A DNA stretch of 64,000 nucleotides, from the NCBI RefSeq assembly GCF_000238775.2, contig NZ_AFEJ02000001.1:3906001-3970000 (forward strand), written 5' to 3'. Made by a program: the position numbers and the translations under genes. How positions within the stretch are numbered: the first letter of the stretch is position 1; each line of letters starts with the position of its first letter. Shown here piece by piece: positions 55,823 to 64,000 of this stretch. The DNA comes from Acaryochloris sp. CCMEE 5410 (GTDB taxonomy: Bacteria > Cyanobacteriota > Cyanobacteriia > Thermosynechococcales > Thermosynechococcaceae). Under the pieces are notes generated by a model, which searched no databases, was not told where the DNA came from, and saw only the letters and a list, made by a program, of their open reading frames with translations.

Positions 55823-57095
55823 CTGGAGGGGCGACATGCCCTGTGGACACCTTGCTTCTTTGGCTAATAATCAGGTAGACAAGAAAAAAGATGGGCTGAA
55901 AATGATGTATCTCCAGCTCACCTTATTGACAATGATATTGCCACTATACCAACCCCATTTACGCCGTCAACTGTCTCCTGCCCAGTATCTTCTCCTTGAG
56001 ATTCTGGTTCATCTTTTACAAACGCTTCGCTGTGTCAAAATCGAGACCCTAGCAGAAGGACTGCCACTGCCGATTCTATTTGAGAGTCGCCGAAAAAAAT
56101 ACAACGGTTCTTATCCTTACCGACCCTTGAGCTTGAAACGCTTTGGCTACCGCTGGTTGAACTGTGGCTGAGCAAGCAGTACCCTCAAGGCTCCCAGCTT
56201 TATATCGTCATCGACCGTACCAGTTGGGGTGTGATTAATCTATTGATGGTGAGCGTGGTCTGGCAACATCGCGCTATTCCCATATGGTGTGAAGCGCTCG
56301 CTAAAAAGGGCAGCAGCAACTATGACGAGCAAACGGCTATTTTGAGCAACGTCATTCGCCATTTATCCGCCTATCGTCTGGTTATCCTCGGTGACCGAGA
56401 GTTTTGTTCCGTCAAGCTCGGACAGTGGTTAGCTCAACAGAAGGTCCACTTTTGTCTGCGCCTCAAGCGGAATACCGAAGTGTCTATGGACCAGCAGTTT
56501 ACTCAACAACTTCAACAGTTTGGCCTTGCCCCTGGTCAAAAGCTGTTTCTCAATGATGTACGCGTCACTCAGGCTAAAGGCTTTGGACACTTCAATGTGG
56601 CCGCCAAATGGAAACGACGCTATCACGGCTTTGCGCCTGATGAAGCCTGGTTTATCCTCACGAACTTCTGTGACCTCAACAGCGCTATCGTCAGCTATCA
56701 AAAACGCTTCTGTATCGAAGAAATGTTCCGCGACTTCAAACAGGGAGGCTATTGCCTCGAAGGCTCTCAAGCGATGGAAGAGCGTTTGGTTGCGATTGTC
56801 ATTCTGATTGCCATTGCCTATACCAGTGCAGCCCTGCAAGGGCAAAGTCTTAAGCAAAAGGACTCCAGCGCTACATTACTAGACCCGAATCTCCCACCTC
56901 ACCGAACAAGCGTCATAGTGCATTCCGAGTCGGACTCTCTGCTCATCTGTGGGCGATAACAGGGGATGGAGTTCTGGCTCGATTGGTGGATGAGCTGATG
57001 AAACTCTCTCCCAATAAGCTACCTGAATATCAACGGGGGATGAGAGCGATGGAGCTTGTCTGTGCTGGGTTATAGTCGCCATGTCGCCCTTGCAG
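55823..57095 (+). mobile_element. IS4-family insertion sequence (1273 bp), degenerate
   Basis: The ends CTGGAGGGGCGACATG and, reversed, CTGCAAGGGCGACATG are imperfect 16-bp inverted repeats. The direct repeat GGACATTCA lies at 55814-55822 and 57096-57104, and the right copy extends with CTG, so the duplication may be up to 12 bp, as usual in IS4. The transposase needs two frame changes. Confidence 0.88.
55836..57075 (+). pseudogene. IS4-family transposase requiring two -1 frame changes
   Basis: The first frame (YLLLEILVHLLQTLRCVKIE) ends at a run of seven A (56093-56099). A -1 shift there continues as IQRFLSLPTLELETLWLP, then LYIVIDRTSWGVINLLM (first Asp), LVILGDREFCSVKLGQWL (second Asp) and KRFCIEEMFRDFKQGGYCLE (the Y-(2)R-(3)E-(6)K-type motif). 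Near 56867 a second -1 shift is needed to reach HSAFRVGLSAHLWAITGDG and the stop at 57075. The first site could be a programmed slip; the second is not a canonical slippery site, so the copy is probably inactive. Confidence 0.88.
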
Positions 57096-57285
57096 GGACA
57101 TTCACTGATCTCACCCAAATGATTGGCGTTTCGAATTCCATTCCATTCCATGCTTGGTTAATCTGTACAGATCTGGTCTCTTCAAGACGATATCTACCGT
57201 TCTCAATCTCCTGAGTGGATGACCTCTTGAGTCATAATGCCCTGAAGTGTTCTTGCTTTTACTCTAGGGAATCTTCGATGGGAGA

Positions 57286-58029
57286 TTATTGTTGCTGGTT
57301 TCTATGGTTTTTCCTTTTGACCCCTCTAGCTAATAAGTCTCGTGGGGCAGAGTCTCGGTCTTCCTGTGAAACAAGTGGTAGTAAATAGTTGTAAACCTCT
57401 TCATGTCCACCTTGAGCTGCTAAGGATAATGCTGATTCGCCCTGGCTATAGGTATTTAGCTCTGCTCCGGCATCCACTAATGTCTTGACAATCTCTAAAT
57501 TGCCGGTGTTGGCGGCAGTCATGACCGCACGCTCTCCATCTTCCATATCGATATTGATATCATTTCCAGCACTGATTAATTGTTGGATCACGGCCAGGTT
57601 TTGCTGACCAATAGCTAGGTTGAGAGGCGTATTATTACCATCACCATTATCGACAACAGCGCCTGCATCTAGCAGCATTTGGACAATGGAAGGATTACCA
57701 AATCCCACTGCTGTATAGAGAGCAGTGCACGAAACATTTAACTCATCTAATTGCGCTTCAATTTCAGAGGTTAACAGGGATTCAGGGCGGTCACTCAAGT
57801 TATAAAAAGAGAGACAATCTGCACCGGCTTGAATTAAAACTTGAACAATATCTGAACGGTCATACACGATAGCCATTATGAGCGGACTCCACTCGCGCTC
57901 ATAGGTGTAATATTCATGGCTAGGCGAATTGCAATCTACCCCTGACTCGAGTAGTGTCTTCACCATTGCTATATTGCCAGCGCAAATGGCTTCAAACAGC
58001 TGGCTTGTTGTGCTCGTCACGTGGTACAA
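57286..58029 (-). CDS. Ankyrin-repeat protein
   Basis: The 247-residue protein consists of about six ankyrin units: LFEAICAGNIAMVKTLLESG, SPLIMAIVYDRSDIVQVLIQ, TALYTAVGFGNPSIVQMLLD, TPLNLAIGQQNLAVIQQLIS and later copies, ending in a basic tail (RGVKRKNHRNQQQ). It has no signal peptide. Ankyrin proteins bind partner proteins; several bacterial ones act as immunity or inhibitor proteins. It is the first of several small minus-strand genes here. Confidence 0.92.
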   Translation of the reverse strand: MYHVTSTTSQLFEAICAGNIAMVKTLLESGVDCNSPSHEYYTYEREWSPLIMAIVYDRSDIVQVLIQAGADCLSFYNLSDRPESLLTSEIEAQLDELNVSCTALYTAVGFGNPSIVQMLLDAGAVVDNGDGNNTPLNLAIGQQNLAVIQQLISAGNDINIDMEDGERAVMTAANTGNLEIVKTLVDAGAELNTYSQGESALSLAAQGGHEEVYNYLLPLVSQEDRDSAPRDLLARGVKRKNHRNQQQ

Positions 58030-58190
58030 ATCTCCAAAACTCTGGTTGGATATATTTAATGGCTGACTTGGCTAGGTATTAGACGAAATGATCTAACTTG
58101 GCTCATTAGCAAGTGTTGTACAGCCCATGAAATTCTGCAGATTGAAACGGATTGCCAACAGACTTAGCAATGTAGATAAATGCTAAAAAT

Positions 58191-58686
58191 CAACCGCTAA
58201 CATAACCCATAAAAAAAATCTCTGAAGGCTGATCGTCTGTATAAACGACGAAATGGCATCCACCAGGTGTCCACACTAAATCTGCAAAATCATCCCATGC
58301 ATCTAGAGGGTCGATATCATCCTCATCAATCAGTTCTTCACGAATGATAATGCTTTCTACCATGTCACGGGTCGGCGTTTCGGTTTTAAAAAACGCAGTA
58401 AGAACTCTGTAGGTAATGGTGAAGATGTCATTTGCTCTGGAGTGGTAGATATTCTCTGAATATCTAAAATGGAACCTGTCCCTTCTGGGCCACCCGCTTT
58501 AAAGGCTTCCTCAACGGAAGAGTGTTGAGCCCCACAATCTACTGATGCTGGATTGGGTGGGAAATCTAAATGAGTTGCCGCAGGGTAATATCGACCTTGT
58601 TCAAATTCATGCTGACGTAGTTGCTGTAATGCGATGTCTGCATCTTCTTGAAATTCACAAAAATAGTAATAAGGCTGTGATCCCAT
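58191..58686 (-). pseudogene. Hypothetical protein gene with a -1 frame break
   Basis: The first frame from an ATG at 58686 (MGSQPYYYFCEFQEDADIAL) reaches a TAG after LLRFLKPKRRPVTW. Shifting -1 at 58384-58390 gives a longer and more sensible continuation, FKTETPTRDMVESIIIREEL then DAWDDFADLVWTPGGCHFVV, ending at 58191. The full protein would be about 164 residues, acidic in its C-terminal half. No family is recognised. Either a one-base indel or slippage on T-TTA-AAA explains it. Confidence 0.65.
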
Positions 58687-58861
58687 ATACTGCTTTCCTA
58701 TCAGCTTTCAATTAGAATTCCCAGATACCTCGCGAACAAATACTTGTGTTTGACTGGTTGGTTTACTAATAGCGGTTGATGGGGATATTGTCTTCTGAAG
58801 ATTTTGTCACTCTGAGATTAGGATATTAAGGTTGGATAACTTTCAAGACAGAGTTTATAAG

Positions 58862-59314
58862 CTATTTTTCCCAGTACTGACGTAGTGCCATACGTATTGC
58901 TGGGTGATCAAATTCATATTCCGCTTGATCCAGACACCACGTCAGATACATCACGATGGCTTGTCTTTGCACAGGATTGAGTGCCGTTAACTTAGATTTT
59001 GCATAATCATCTAGCTGCGTTAAATGAAATAGCGGATCATCGACCTGATTTTCTAGACTTGCCACGATATAGGCGGGCAAATGAAATCTCATCCCCTCTG
59101 CATCAAAAAAAGAAAGGCTACTGTGACATCTCTGTAAATCCTCACAGCTCAGCTGAGTCCATTGTTTCTTCTCGTCCCTGCCGCGATTTTGCTTCTGTAC
59201 CTCCTCAGTCTCGTAATCGTCGATGGCTTGGGCTTGCCATAAACCAATACCTTCACCCAGCGTCACTTCAGCAAACGCAGACTTGATATGGTTCGCGACG
59301 ATTTCTTTGTCCAT
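58862..59314 (-). CDS. DUF6714 family protein
   Basis: The 150-residue protein starts MDKEIVANHIKSAFAEVTLG, followed by GIGLWQAQAIDDYET, and later AEGMRFHLPAYIVASLEN and AIVMYLTWCLDQ, which fit DUF6714, a small bacterial family without known function, often in clusters with immunity-like genes. It is soluble and acidic. It stands 175 bp upstream of the frame-broken gene. Confidence 0.8.
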   Translation of the reverse strand: MDKEIVANHIKSAFAEVTLGEGIGLWQAQAIDDYETEEVQKQNRGRDEKKQWTQLSCEDLQRCHSSLSFFDAEGMRFHLPAYIVASLENQVDDPLFHLTQLDDYAKSKLTALNPVQRQAIVMYLTWCLDQAEYEFDHPAIRMALRQYWEK

Positions 59315-59430
59315 GAAAATTTAGCGTTCAAGGCTCTACTTTTTCGATTGGGTTACATTCTGGATTTTGCCGCAACCCAAAATTTGCGGCAAAACTGAGT
59401 ATTGCCATTTTTTAGTAGATCACCCACACC

Positions 59431-59667
59431 TCACCAGTCTGAGCAAAGCTGTGTTTGATGACCTGAGGGTTGGGCGATGCCGAGTGCTTGCTTTAGCGCT
59501 TCATCAGTCTTATCTTCCCAGTCCGGATCAGAGAGTTTGATAGTTACTTCAGGGGAACGAGATCTGAGTTCTTGATAAATGGCGTTAACAGCAGGAGTAC
59601 CTTTAAGCTCCCAAAGCAGGGAGGTTAACTGCTGTTTATCAAGAGACGTGAGGTCTAAATGAGTCAT
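59431..59667 (-). CDS. Hypothetical protein (78 aa)
   Basis: A soluble, acidic 78-residue protein beginning MTHLDLTSLDKQQLTSLLWE and ending in AQPSGHQTQLCSDW. It has an N-terminal helical pattern and no known domain. The minus-strand orientation and spacing match its neighbours, so it is probably real. Confidence 0.6.
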   Translation of the reverse strand: MTHLDLTSLDKQQLTSLLWELKGTPAVNAIYQELRSRSPEVTIKLSDPDWEDKTDEALKQALGIAQPSGHQTQLCSDW

Positions 59668-59746
59668 AGCTCATAATTTGAGGCGAGCGGCCTAGCAGTT
59701 TCACATCAATACCGTAGAATAACCAACAATCAGCATTGCGTAAAAG

Positions 59747-60046
59747 CTATAACTTGTGCCAGCGCAGAGGTTTAGTCTTTTCGCGGATGACGCTCCCTTT
59801 CGCCTCCAGATCCAACTGCACCGTTTTTGCCCACCATCCTGATGTTTGCCCCTGAGGAAACAGATCATCAGGGAGATGTGGTTTAACCTGCTGCTGAATC
59901 TCCTTTTGGGTCAGACCCGGTGACTGTGTGGGCAGGATGTTGAGAAACGCCACTTTCATCGCTGAATACTTGGCCGCATTGACCCGAGTGACTTGTCCGG
60001 GAACGTTGATATTTTCGACTTCAATCTTGGCGTCTTTGTTAGCCAT
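59747..60046 (-). CDS. DUF6958 family protein
   Basis: The ATG at 60046 is favoured because the conserved part begins directly after it; the longer frame to 60088 has an unlike leader. The product contains TRVNAAKYSAMKVAFLNILP and TSGWWAKTVQLDLEAKGSVI, the core of DUF6958, then REKTKPLRWHKL. It looks like a small winged-helix protein; function unknown. Confidence 0.83.
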   Translation of the reverse strand: MANKDAKIEVENINVPGQVTRVNAAKYSAMKVAFLNILPTQSPGLTQKEIQQQVKPHLPDDLFPQGQTSGWWAKTVQLDLEAKGSVIREKTKPLRWHKL

Positions 60047-60314
60047 GGCGTTCACCCTGAGCAACGTTGTCCAACAATTGCTTACCACTATAAGTGAAGT
60101 CTATAGCTGCTATAACCCGAAACTAGCTCCGATCGATCAAACCTTCATAAGTAACGCGGTTAAGAGTCTGCAATCACCTAGTACTTACTGTTTTGGCTTT
60201 CAGAATGGGAACTATAGGAATATTCAGAGAAAATAACTTGCCGTATGGATGAATTGCTTCTGCCATTGAAGTAAGCTTATTCATAGGATAGGTTAACGTC
60301 AGAAATGCTCAGTA

Positions 60315-61484
60315 ATGAGAACATTTTCGCATTTAGATATTGAAGAACAGACTACCGGGACGTTGAGCTATGACCGAGTTAATGGTTGGTCAAAACCTTT
60401 TCCAGATCTGGATTCTGAAAATACGCTGGTTGTTGTCTTTGCTGCCCATGAATACTGTGACTCACCAGAGCCATTGCTAGAAATCCGCAAATATTTTCCA
60501 GAATCGAAGATTATCGGCTGTAGTTCGCCAGTTGTGATCTGTGATGGATCGTTGCTGGAAGGTGCGATCGCAGTCGGTATCATCCGTTTTGAAACTACCC
60601 AAATCCGACTTGCCTCTGCAGCAGTCACTAATTTCGAAACCTCTCGAACCGCAGGCCAACAACTGGGCGAACAATTGACGGATCCTGATCTTAAAGGGGT
60701 GCTGATTTTTTCGGATGGTGTGACGACAGAAGCCACAGAGCTAGTGCGAGGCTTGCAGGAACGATTACCACCCGAAGTGACAATTGCTGGTGGTTTGGCA
60801 AGCGGTCACACCCTGGATGACACCTGGATGATTTGCGATGGCGAACTGCAACGGTTGCAGGCTTGTGCCGTCGGTTTTGTGGGGAATCGGGTCGAACTGA
60901 CCCGAGCCACTGGAGGCGGATGGCGATTGATCGGAGCCGAATGTCAGGCGACGCGAACCGCCGATCGAACGTTATACGAACTTGATGGCGAACCTGCTCA
61001 TGATGTGTACCAGCGACAGGTGGGTAACGAAGTTGGATTTGGGTTGCACGAGTCTTCTACTCGCTACCCCCTGACGATTCGGCTACCGAGTCTAGAAATG
61101 CAAATCGTTCGTGACGTCAACCGCTTTGACGAAGCCTCTGGGGCCATTGAATTGGCAGGGGATATTCCCGAGGGCGTGACCGTCCAAGTGATGACGACCA
61201 CTGCCGACGAAATTCTGGATGGGGTGGACGAAGCGGTCGAGCGCATGCGGAGCAAAACCATCTTGCCCCAGAACAATGCCTTAGCTATTTGCGTAAGCTG
61301 TGCGGGTCGACGCACGGTTCTGCTAGAGAAGACGAGGGAAGAAGCTGCCCTTGCCTATGATGGCTTGGGGCATGGAATTCATCAAATTGGCATGTATGCC
61401 TTCGGCGAAATTTCAACCACCTCATCGGGGCCGCCTCAGGTTCATAACGAGACCATCACGATGGGGCTAATACGAGAGTATTAG
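60315..61484 (+). CDS. FIST-domain sensor protein
   Basis: The 389-residue protein has the FIST N domain (VVVFAAHEYCDSPEPLLEIR, FPESKIIGCSSPVVICDGSL) and FIST C domain (NEVGFGLHE, IRLPSLEMQIVRDVNR), with ALAICVSCAGRRTVLLEKTR near the end. FIST domains are predicted small-molecule sensors coupled to signalling proteins. It is soluble. The GGDEF/EAL gene begins 9 bp downstream, so the two form an operon in which FIST probably supplies the input. Confidence 0.93.
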   Translation: MRTFSHLDIEEQTTGTLSYDRVNGWSKPFPDLDSENTLVVVFAAHEYCDSPEPLLEIRKYFPESKIIGCSSPVVICDGSLLEGAIAVGIIRFETTQIRLASAAVTNFETSRTAGQQLGEQLTDPDLKGVLIFSDGVTTEATELVRGLQERLPPEVTIAGGLASGHTLDDTWMICDGELQRLQACAVGFVGNRVELTRATGGGWRLIGAECQATRTADRTLYELDGEPAHDVYQRQVGNEVGFGLHESSTRYPLTIRLPSLEMQIVRDVNRFDEASGAIELAGDIPEGVTVQVMTTTADEILDGVDEAVERMRSKTILPQNNALAICVSCAGRRTVLLEKTREEAALAYDGLGHGIHQIGMYAFGEISTTSSGPPQVHNETITMGLIREY

Positions 61485-61493
61485 GGATTGACC

Positions 61494-63179
61494 ATGGCTA
61501 TCCAACCTGTTCCCGACCATCGATCTAGCGTACTCAGCCGCATGCTCAAACGGCTGATGCGTCGACAAGGGGTCACGGTGGATGAAGTCCCTAATCTTTC
61601 CGGCTGGACCAACTTTGTCTTAGCGGTCAATCAAACCATCCAAGAGTTCACTGCCAATCGCGAACTGTTAGAACAGTCCGTACAGTCGACATCGCTCAAA
61701 CTCAAGCAGGCCTACGAAGATCTCAAGAGTGAATCGAGTTTACGGTTAGCCCAGGCAGACTTGCACCAGCGAGAATTAGAGAACCTCGTACAGGAAAGAA
61801 CCGCTGAGCTACAAGCTGCTCAGCTCCATCTCGAACAAATCAATAAGCGCTTGGAATATGATGCCACCCACGATGACTTAACGGGGTTGGCGAATCGCAA
61901 CCAGTTGATGCGGGAGTTAAATCGGTGTGTGGCTCAGCTCGCCACGGATTTAGCTGTAGGACTATGCTTTTTCTTTATCGACTTTGATCGCTTTAAGCAA
62001 ATTAACGACCGGTTGGGTCACCTTATGGGCGACAAAGTGTTGATTCAGGTTGCCAATCGCCTGTCCACTTTGGCCGGTGATGCAACCTGCCTGGCTCGTT
62101 TGGGGGGAGACGAATTCGTGTTGCTAACGGGGCAACTGACGGTCGCTGAAGCCTACAAACTGGCTCAGAACATCACGGCTACCTTTGCTCAACCCCTGCG
62201 CATTCGCGAGACCGAAATCCCCATGTCGGCGAGTGTTGGCATCGTCTTAGGGGATGCATCCTATCAATCTGCGGATGACGTCGTTCGGGATGCTGATATT
62301 GCCATGTATCGCGCTAAAGCAACGGGAAATTGCTATCAATTCTTCGACGAAAGAATGCGGACAGAGTATTTAGAAGGCTTGGAACTAGAACGAGAATTAG
62401 AAACCGCTGTGCGGGAGAAACAGTTCCGCGTCAATTTTGAACCCATTATTGATATCCATCAGTCCGACATCTACTCGATTGAGTCGCTAGTGCGCTGGAT
62501 TCATCCCGACAAGGGCATGATCTCGCCCGGCCGCTTTATTCCCCTGGCAGAAGAATTAGGGCTAGTGATAGATATCGACCGAATTGTCTTCGAGCAAACT
62601 TGTAAGCAGTTTCGTCAATGGCGGGCTAGCGGCATCACCCGTCCTCAACAGAAGTTCAATGTCAATCTGTCCTGTGGCCAGCTGGAACGATCCGATATTA
62701 TCCCCTTCCTCCTCAGCACTATTGATGTATCCGGTATCAGCCCCCACGACGTTGTGCTGGAAATTACGGAGAGCTACTTGCTGGCAGACTCTGTCCTGGT
62801 AATGAAGAATCTAAATGAAATGAACGAGTTGGGATTTAGCATTTTTGTGGATGACTTTGGAACGGGATACTCATCCCTGAGTTATCTCGCCAAGTATCCC
62901 ATCCACGGCATTAAGATTGATCGAAGTTTTGTCAGAGATCTGACAGAAAGCCCGGAAAGCAAAGAGTTAATTCGCTCTATGATTGCCATGGCCGATGCGT
63001 TGAATCTGCAAGTGGTGACTGAAGGGGTAGAAACCCTAGAGCAATTGCAGATCATGACGGAACTGGGCTGCCGCTATATTCAAGGCTTCTTATTTACACG
63101 CCCGATGAATGCCATGCAGGCCGCATCGTTTTTGGTGGATCAGCCGTATCGAGAGGTAGGTGCGATCGCACCCATGTAG
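61494..63179 (+). CDS. GGDEF/EAL cyclic-di-GMP signalling protein
   Basis: ATG at 61494 is preferred to TTG at 61488. A coiled-coil region (residues about 45-120) precedes a GGDEF domain with CLARLGGDEFVLL and DDVVRDADIAMYRAKATG; the active-site GGDEF is intact. The EAL domain has ESLVRWIHP (Ser in place of Ala in E-A-L), NVNLSC, VLEITES, VDDFGTGYSSL, IKIDRSF and TEGVET; the metal-binding acidic residues are present. Both synthesis and breakdown of c-di-GMP are possible. It is coupled to the FIST sensor. Confidence 0.94.
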   Translation: MAIQPVPDHRSSVLSRMLKRLMRRQGVTVDEVPNLSGWTNFVLAVNQTIQEFTANRELLEQSVQSTSLKLKQAYEDLKSESSLRLAQADLHQRELENLVQERTAELQAAQLHLEQINKRLEYDATHDDLTGLANRNQLMRELNRCVAQLATDLAVGLCFFFIDFDRFKQINDRLGHLMGDKVLIQVANRLSTLAGDATCLARLGGDEFVLLTGQLTVAEAYKLAQNITATFAQPLRIRETEIPMSASVGIVLGDASYQSADDVVRDADIAMYRAKATGNCYQFFDERMRTEYLEGLELERELETAVREKQFRVNFEPIIDIHQSDIYSIESLVRWIHPDKGMISPGRFIPLAEELGLVIDIDRIVFEQTCKQFRQWRASGITRPQQKFNVNLSCGQLERSDIIPFLLSTIDVSGISPHDVVLEITESYLLADSVLVMKNLNEMNELGFSIFVDDFGTGYSSLSYLAKYPIHGIKIDRSFVRDLTESPESKELIRSMIAMADALNLQVVTEGVETLEQLQIMTELGCRYIQGFLFTRPMNAMQAASFLVDQPYREVGAIAPM

Positions 63180-63247
63180 CACGAACCTGAAGACTCCACA
63201 CAGGCTATGAGAGAGGTCACCCAAACTCATCATCAACCGGTGATGTT

Positions 63248-63643
63248 TCAAGACGAGACTTTATCGTCAGCAACGGATTCTTCAACGCTGAAGACGGTCA
63301 AATTCAGGGGGACTGATTCACCCAGCCAAGATGCATGGGTCGTGTGATCCGCTAAATCATTACCCGTTAAGGCATGGACAAAGACTGTTAAATCGTTACG
63401 ATTCTCTTCCAGCCACGGAATCAGTCGATCAAACTGGTCCTTACCAAAAGAAAGCTGACAGCTCCATCGAGGATGTGGCCCTACCAACTTTTGGTGAACT
63501 CGGCCCACCTGAATATCAAATCGCTCGCCTGCTTGGTGGCAAATAGATGAGGCTAACTCTACCGAGTCTGCGTCGAAATAGACATGGGCATGATAGTGGT
63601 CGTAATCGTTAGTCGGCCGCTTGGGGAGTGGAGAAGAAGGCAT
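63248..63643 (-). CDS. DOPA 4,5-dioxygenase-family protein
   Basis: The 131-residue protein matches the small DOPA-dioxygenase family: DYDHYHAHVYFDADSVELAS, the H-x-H-V-Y-F core, VGPHPRWSCQLSF and VFVHALTGNDLADHTTHASW with metal-binding histidines. Related fungal and bacterial enzymes open catechol rings; the bacterial role is often unknown. Confidence 0.92.
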   Translation of the reverse strand: MPSSPLPKRPTNDYDHYHAHVYFDADSVELASSICHQAGERFDIQVGRVHQKLVGPHPRWSCQLSFGKDQFDRLIPWLEENRNDLTVFVHALTGNDLADHTTHASWLGESVPLNLTVFSVEESVADDKVSS

Positions 63644-63711
63644 GGCACTGTAGAACTTGCTAAATGGACTAGGACTCGTCGGTCTTGTACCGTAAAGGAT
63701 TGGATGGCCCC

Positions 63712-64000
63712 TTAAACCGTATTTATCAGCTCCTCATATTCTTGCGAACTCAGTATTTGAGGAGTGGTGATGGGCAAACCAGAGTCCACTTTGAAGAAGG
63801 GCGTCTGTTGATAACTGCCATCGATACGTGCTTTCAGGATCATCAGCAGATTACGAATAATCGCTTTGACCTGACCCGTGGGCTTGGGCTTAGGATCTCC
63901 TTTGGCACCTGCTGTATTGACGTGGGCGCTTTCGGAGTTGCAGATGCCATCCAGTTTGACATCAGAAGATTCCAAGCAATTATGAACCACACCAACAAAG
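63712..64000 (-). CDS. C-terminal part of an unidentified protein (partial)
   Basis: The frame ends at 63712 and remains open to the right edge: FVGVVHNCLESSDVKLDGIC is readable at its upstream end. It is hydrophilic, with GDPKPKPTGQVKAIIRNLLM and a C-terminal acidic EYEELINTV. No family is recognised. A GTG at 63990 could be the start, but the open frame continues, so a longer gene is more likely. Confidence 0.55.
   Translation of the reverse strand, partial: FVGVVHNCLESSDVKLDGICNSESAHVNTAGAKGDPKPKPTGQVKAIIRNLLMILKARIDGSYQQTPFFKVDSGLPITTPQILSSQEYEELINTV

Overview
The window is cyanobacterial chromosome. Diagnostic content includes three high-light-inducible (Hli/HLIP) proteins, PGR5, an RpaB/Ycf27-type response regulator, a group 2 sigma factor, an FtsH protease, DUF4278 and DM13 proteins, and many GCGATCGC (HIP1) octamers. 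Abundant insertion sequences and large NACHT and NB-ARC/WD40 genes fit a large, mobile-element-rich genome such as Acaryochloris, but the genus is an inference. I saw no tRNA, rRNA or CRISPR array.

Layout. 0-5 kb: start of a NirB-like flavoprotein (leaving the window), a Ser/Thr kinase, and a DUF1963 gene split by an ISAs1-like element with a clear 10-bp target duplication. 5-10 kb: a membrane protein, a DM13 protein, a stand-alone CIRCE-controlled groEL, a DUF4278 protein and a 35-residue membrane peptide gene. 10-22 kb: CsgG-like lipoprotein-type protein, trypsin-like protease with TPRs, an AT-rich NACHT ATPase with a glycine-zipper membrane region, an SbcD-like nuclease, a DCC/flavin monooxygenase/SDR cluster, a GNAT enzyme and a secreted propeller-like protein.

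22-28 kb is the most coherent block: hli, rpaB-like regulator, hli, hli, sigma factor, pgr5, ftsH. Each hli promoter carries an exact 18-bp HLR1 (RpaB-binding) element whose first half doubles as the -10 hexamer; pgr5 has a near-exact HLR1 just after its -10. This looks like a light-stress island with its regulator, targets, sigma factor, cyclic-electron-flow factor and photosystem-repair protease together. The ftsH reading frame is broken by one missing base.

28-46 kb: a secreted propeller-like protein, a two-gene YeeE/YedE transporter, a broken response regulator, a DsbA-like protein, a Crp/Fnr-type regulator followed by two perfect FNR-type palindromes, a CAAX protease, glutamate dehydrogenase, DEP, DUF3179/TetR and FMN-reductase genes, an IS5-family element with AAT duplications, a TPR protein, and a cNMP-domain histidine kinase next to a receiver/glutaredoxin-like/thioredoxin-reductase-like fusion. 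46-64 kb: gene fragments, a 14-repeat NB-ARC/WD40 protein, two more IS elements, FkbM and DUF4269 proteins, a run of small minus-strand genes (ankyrin, DUF6714, DUF6958 and unknowns), a FIST plus GGDEF/EAL operon, a DOPA-dioxygenase-family protein and a partial gene at the right edge.
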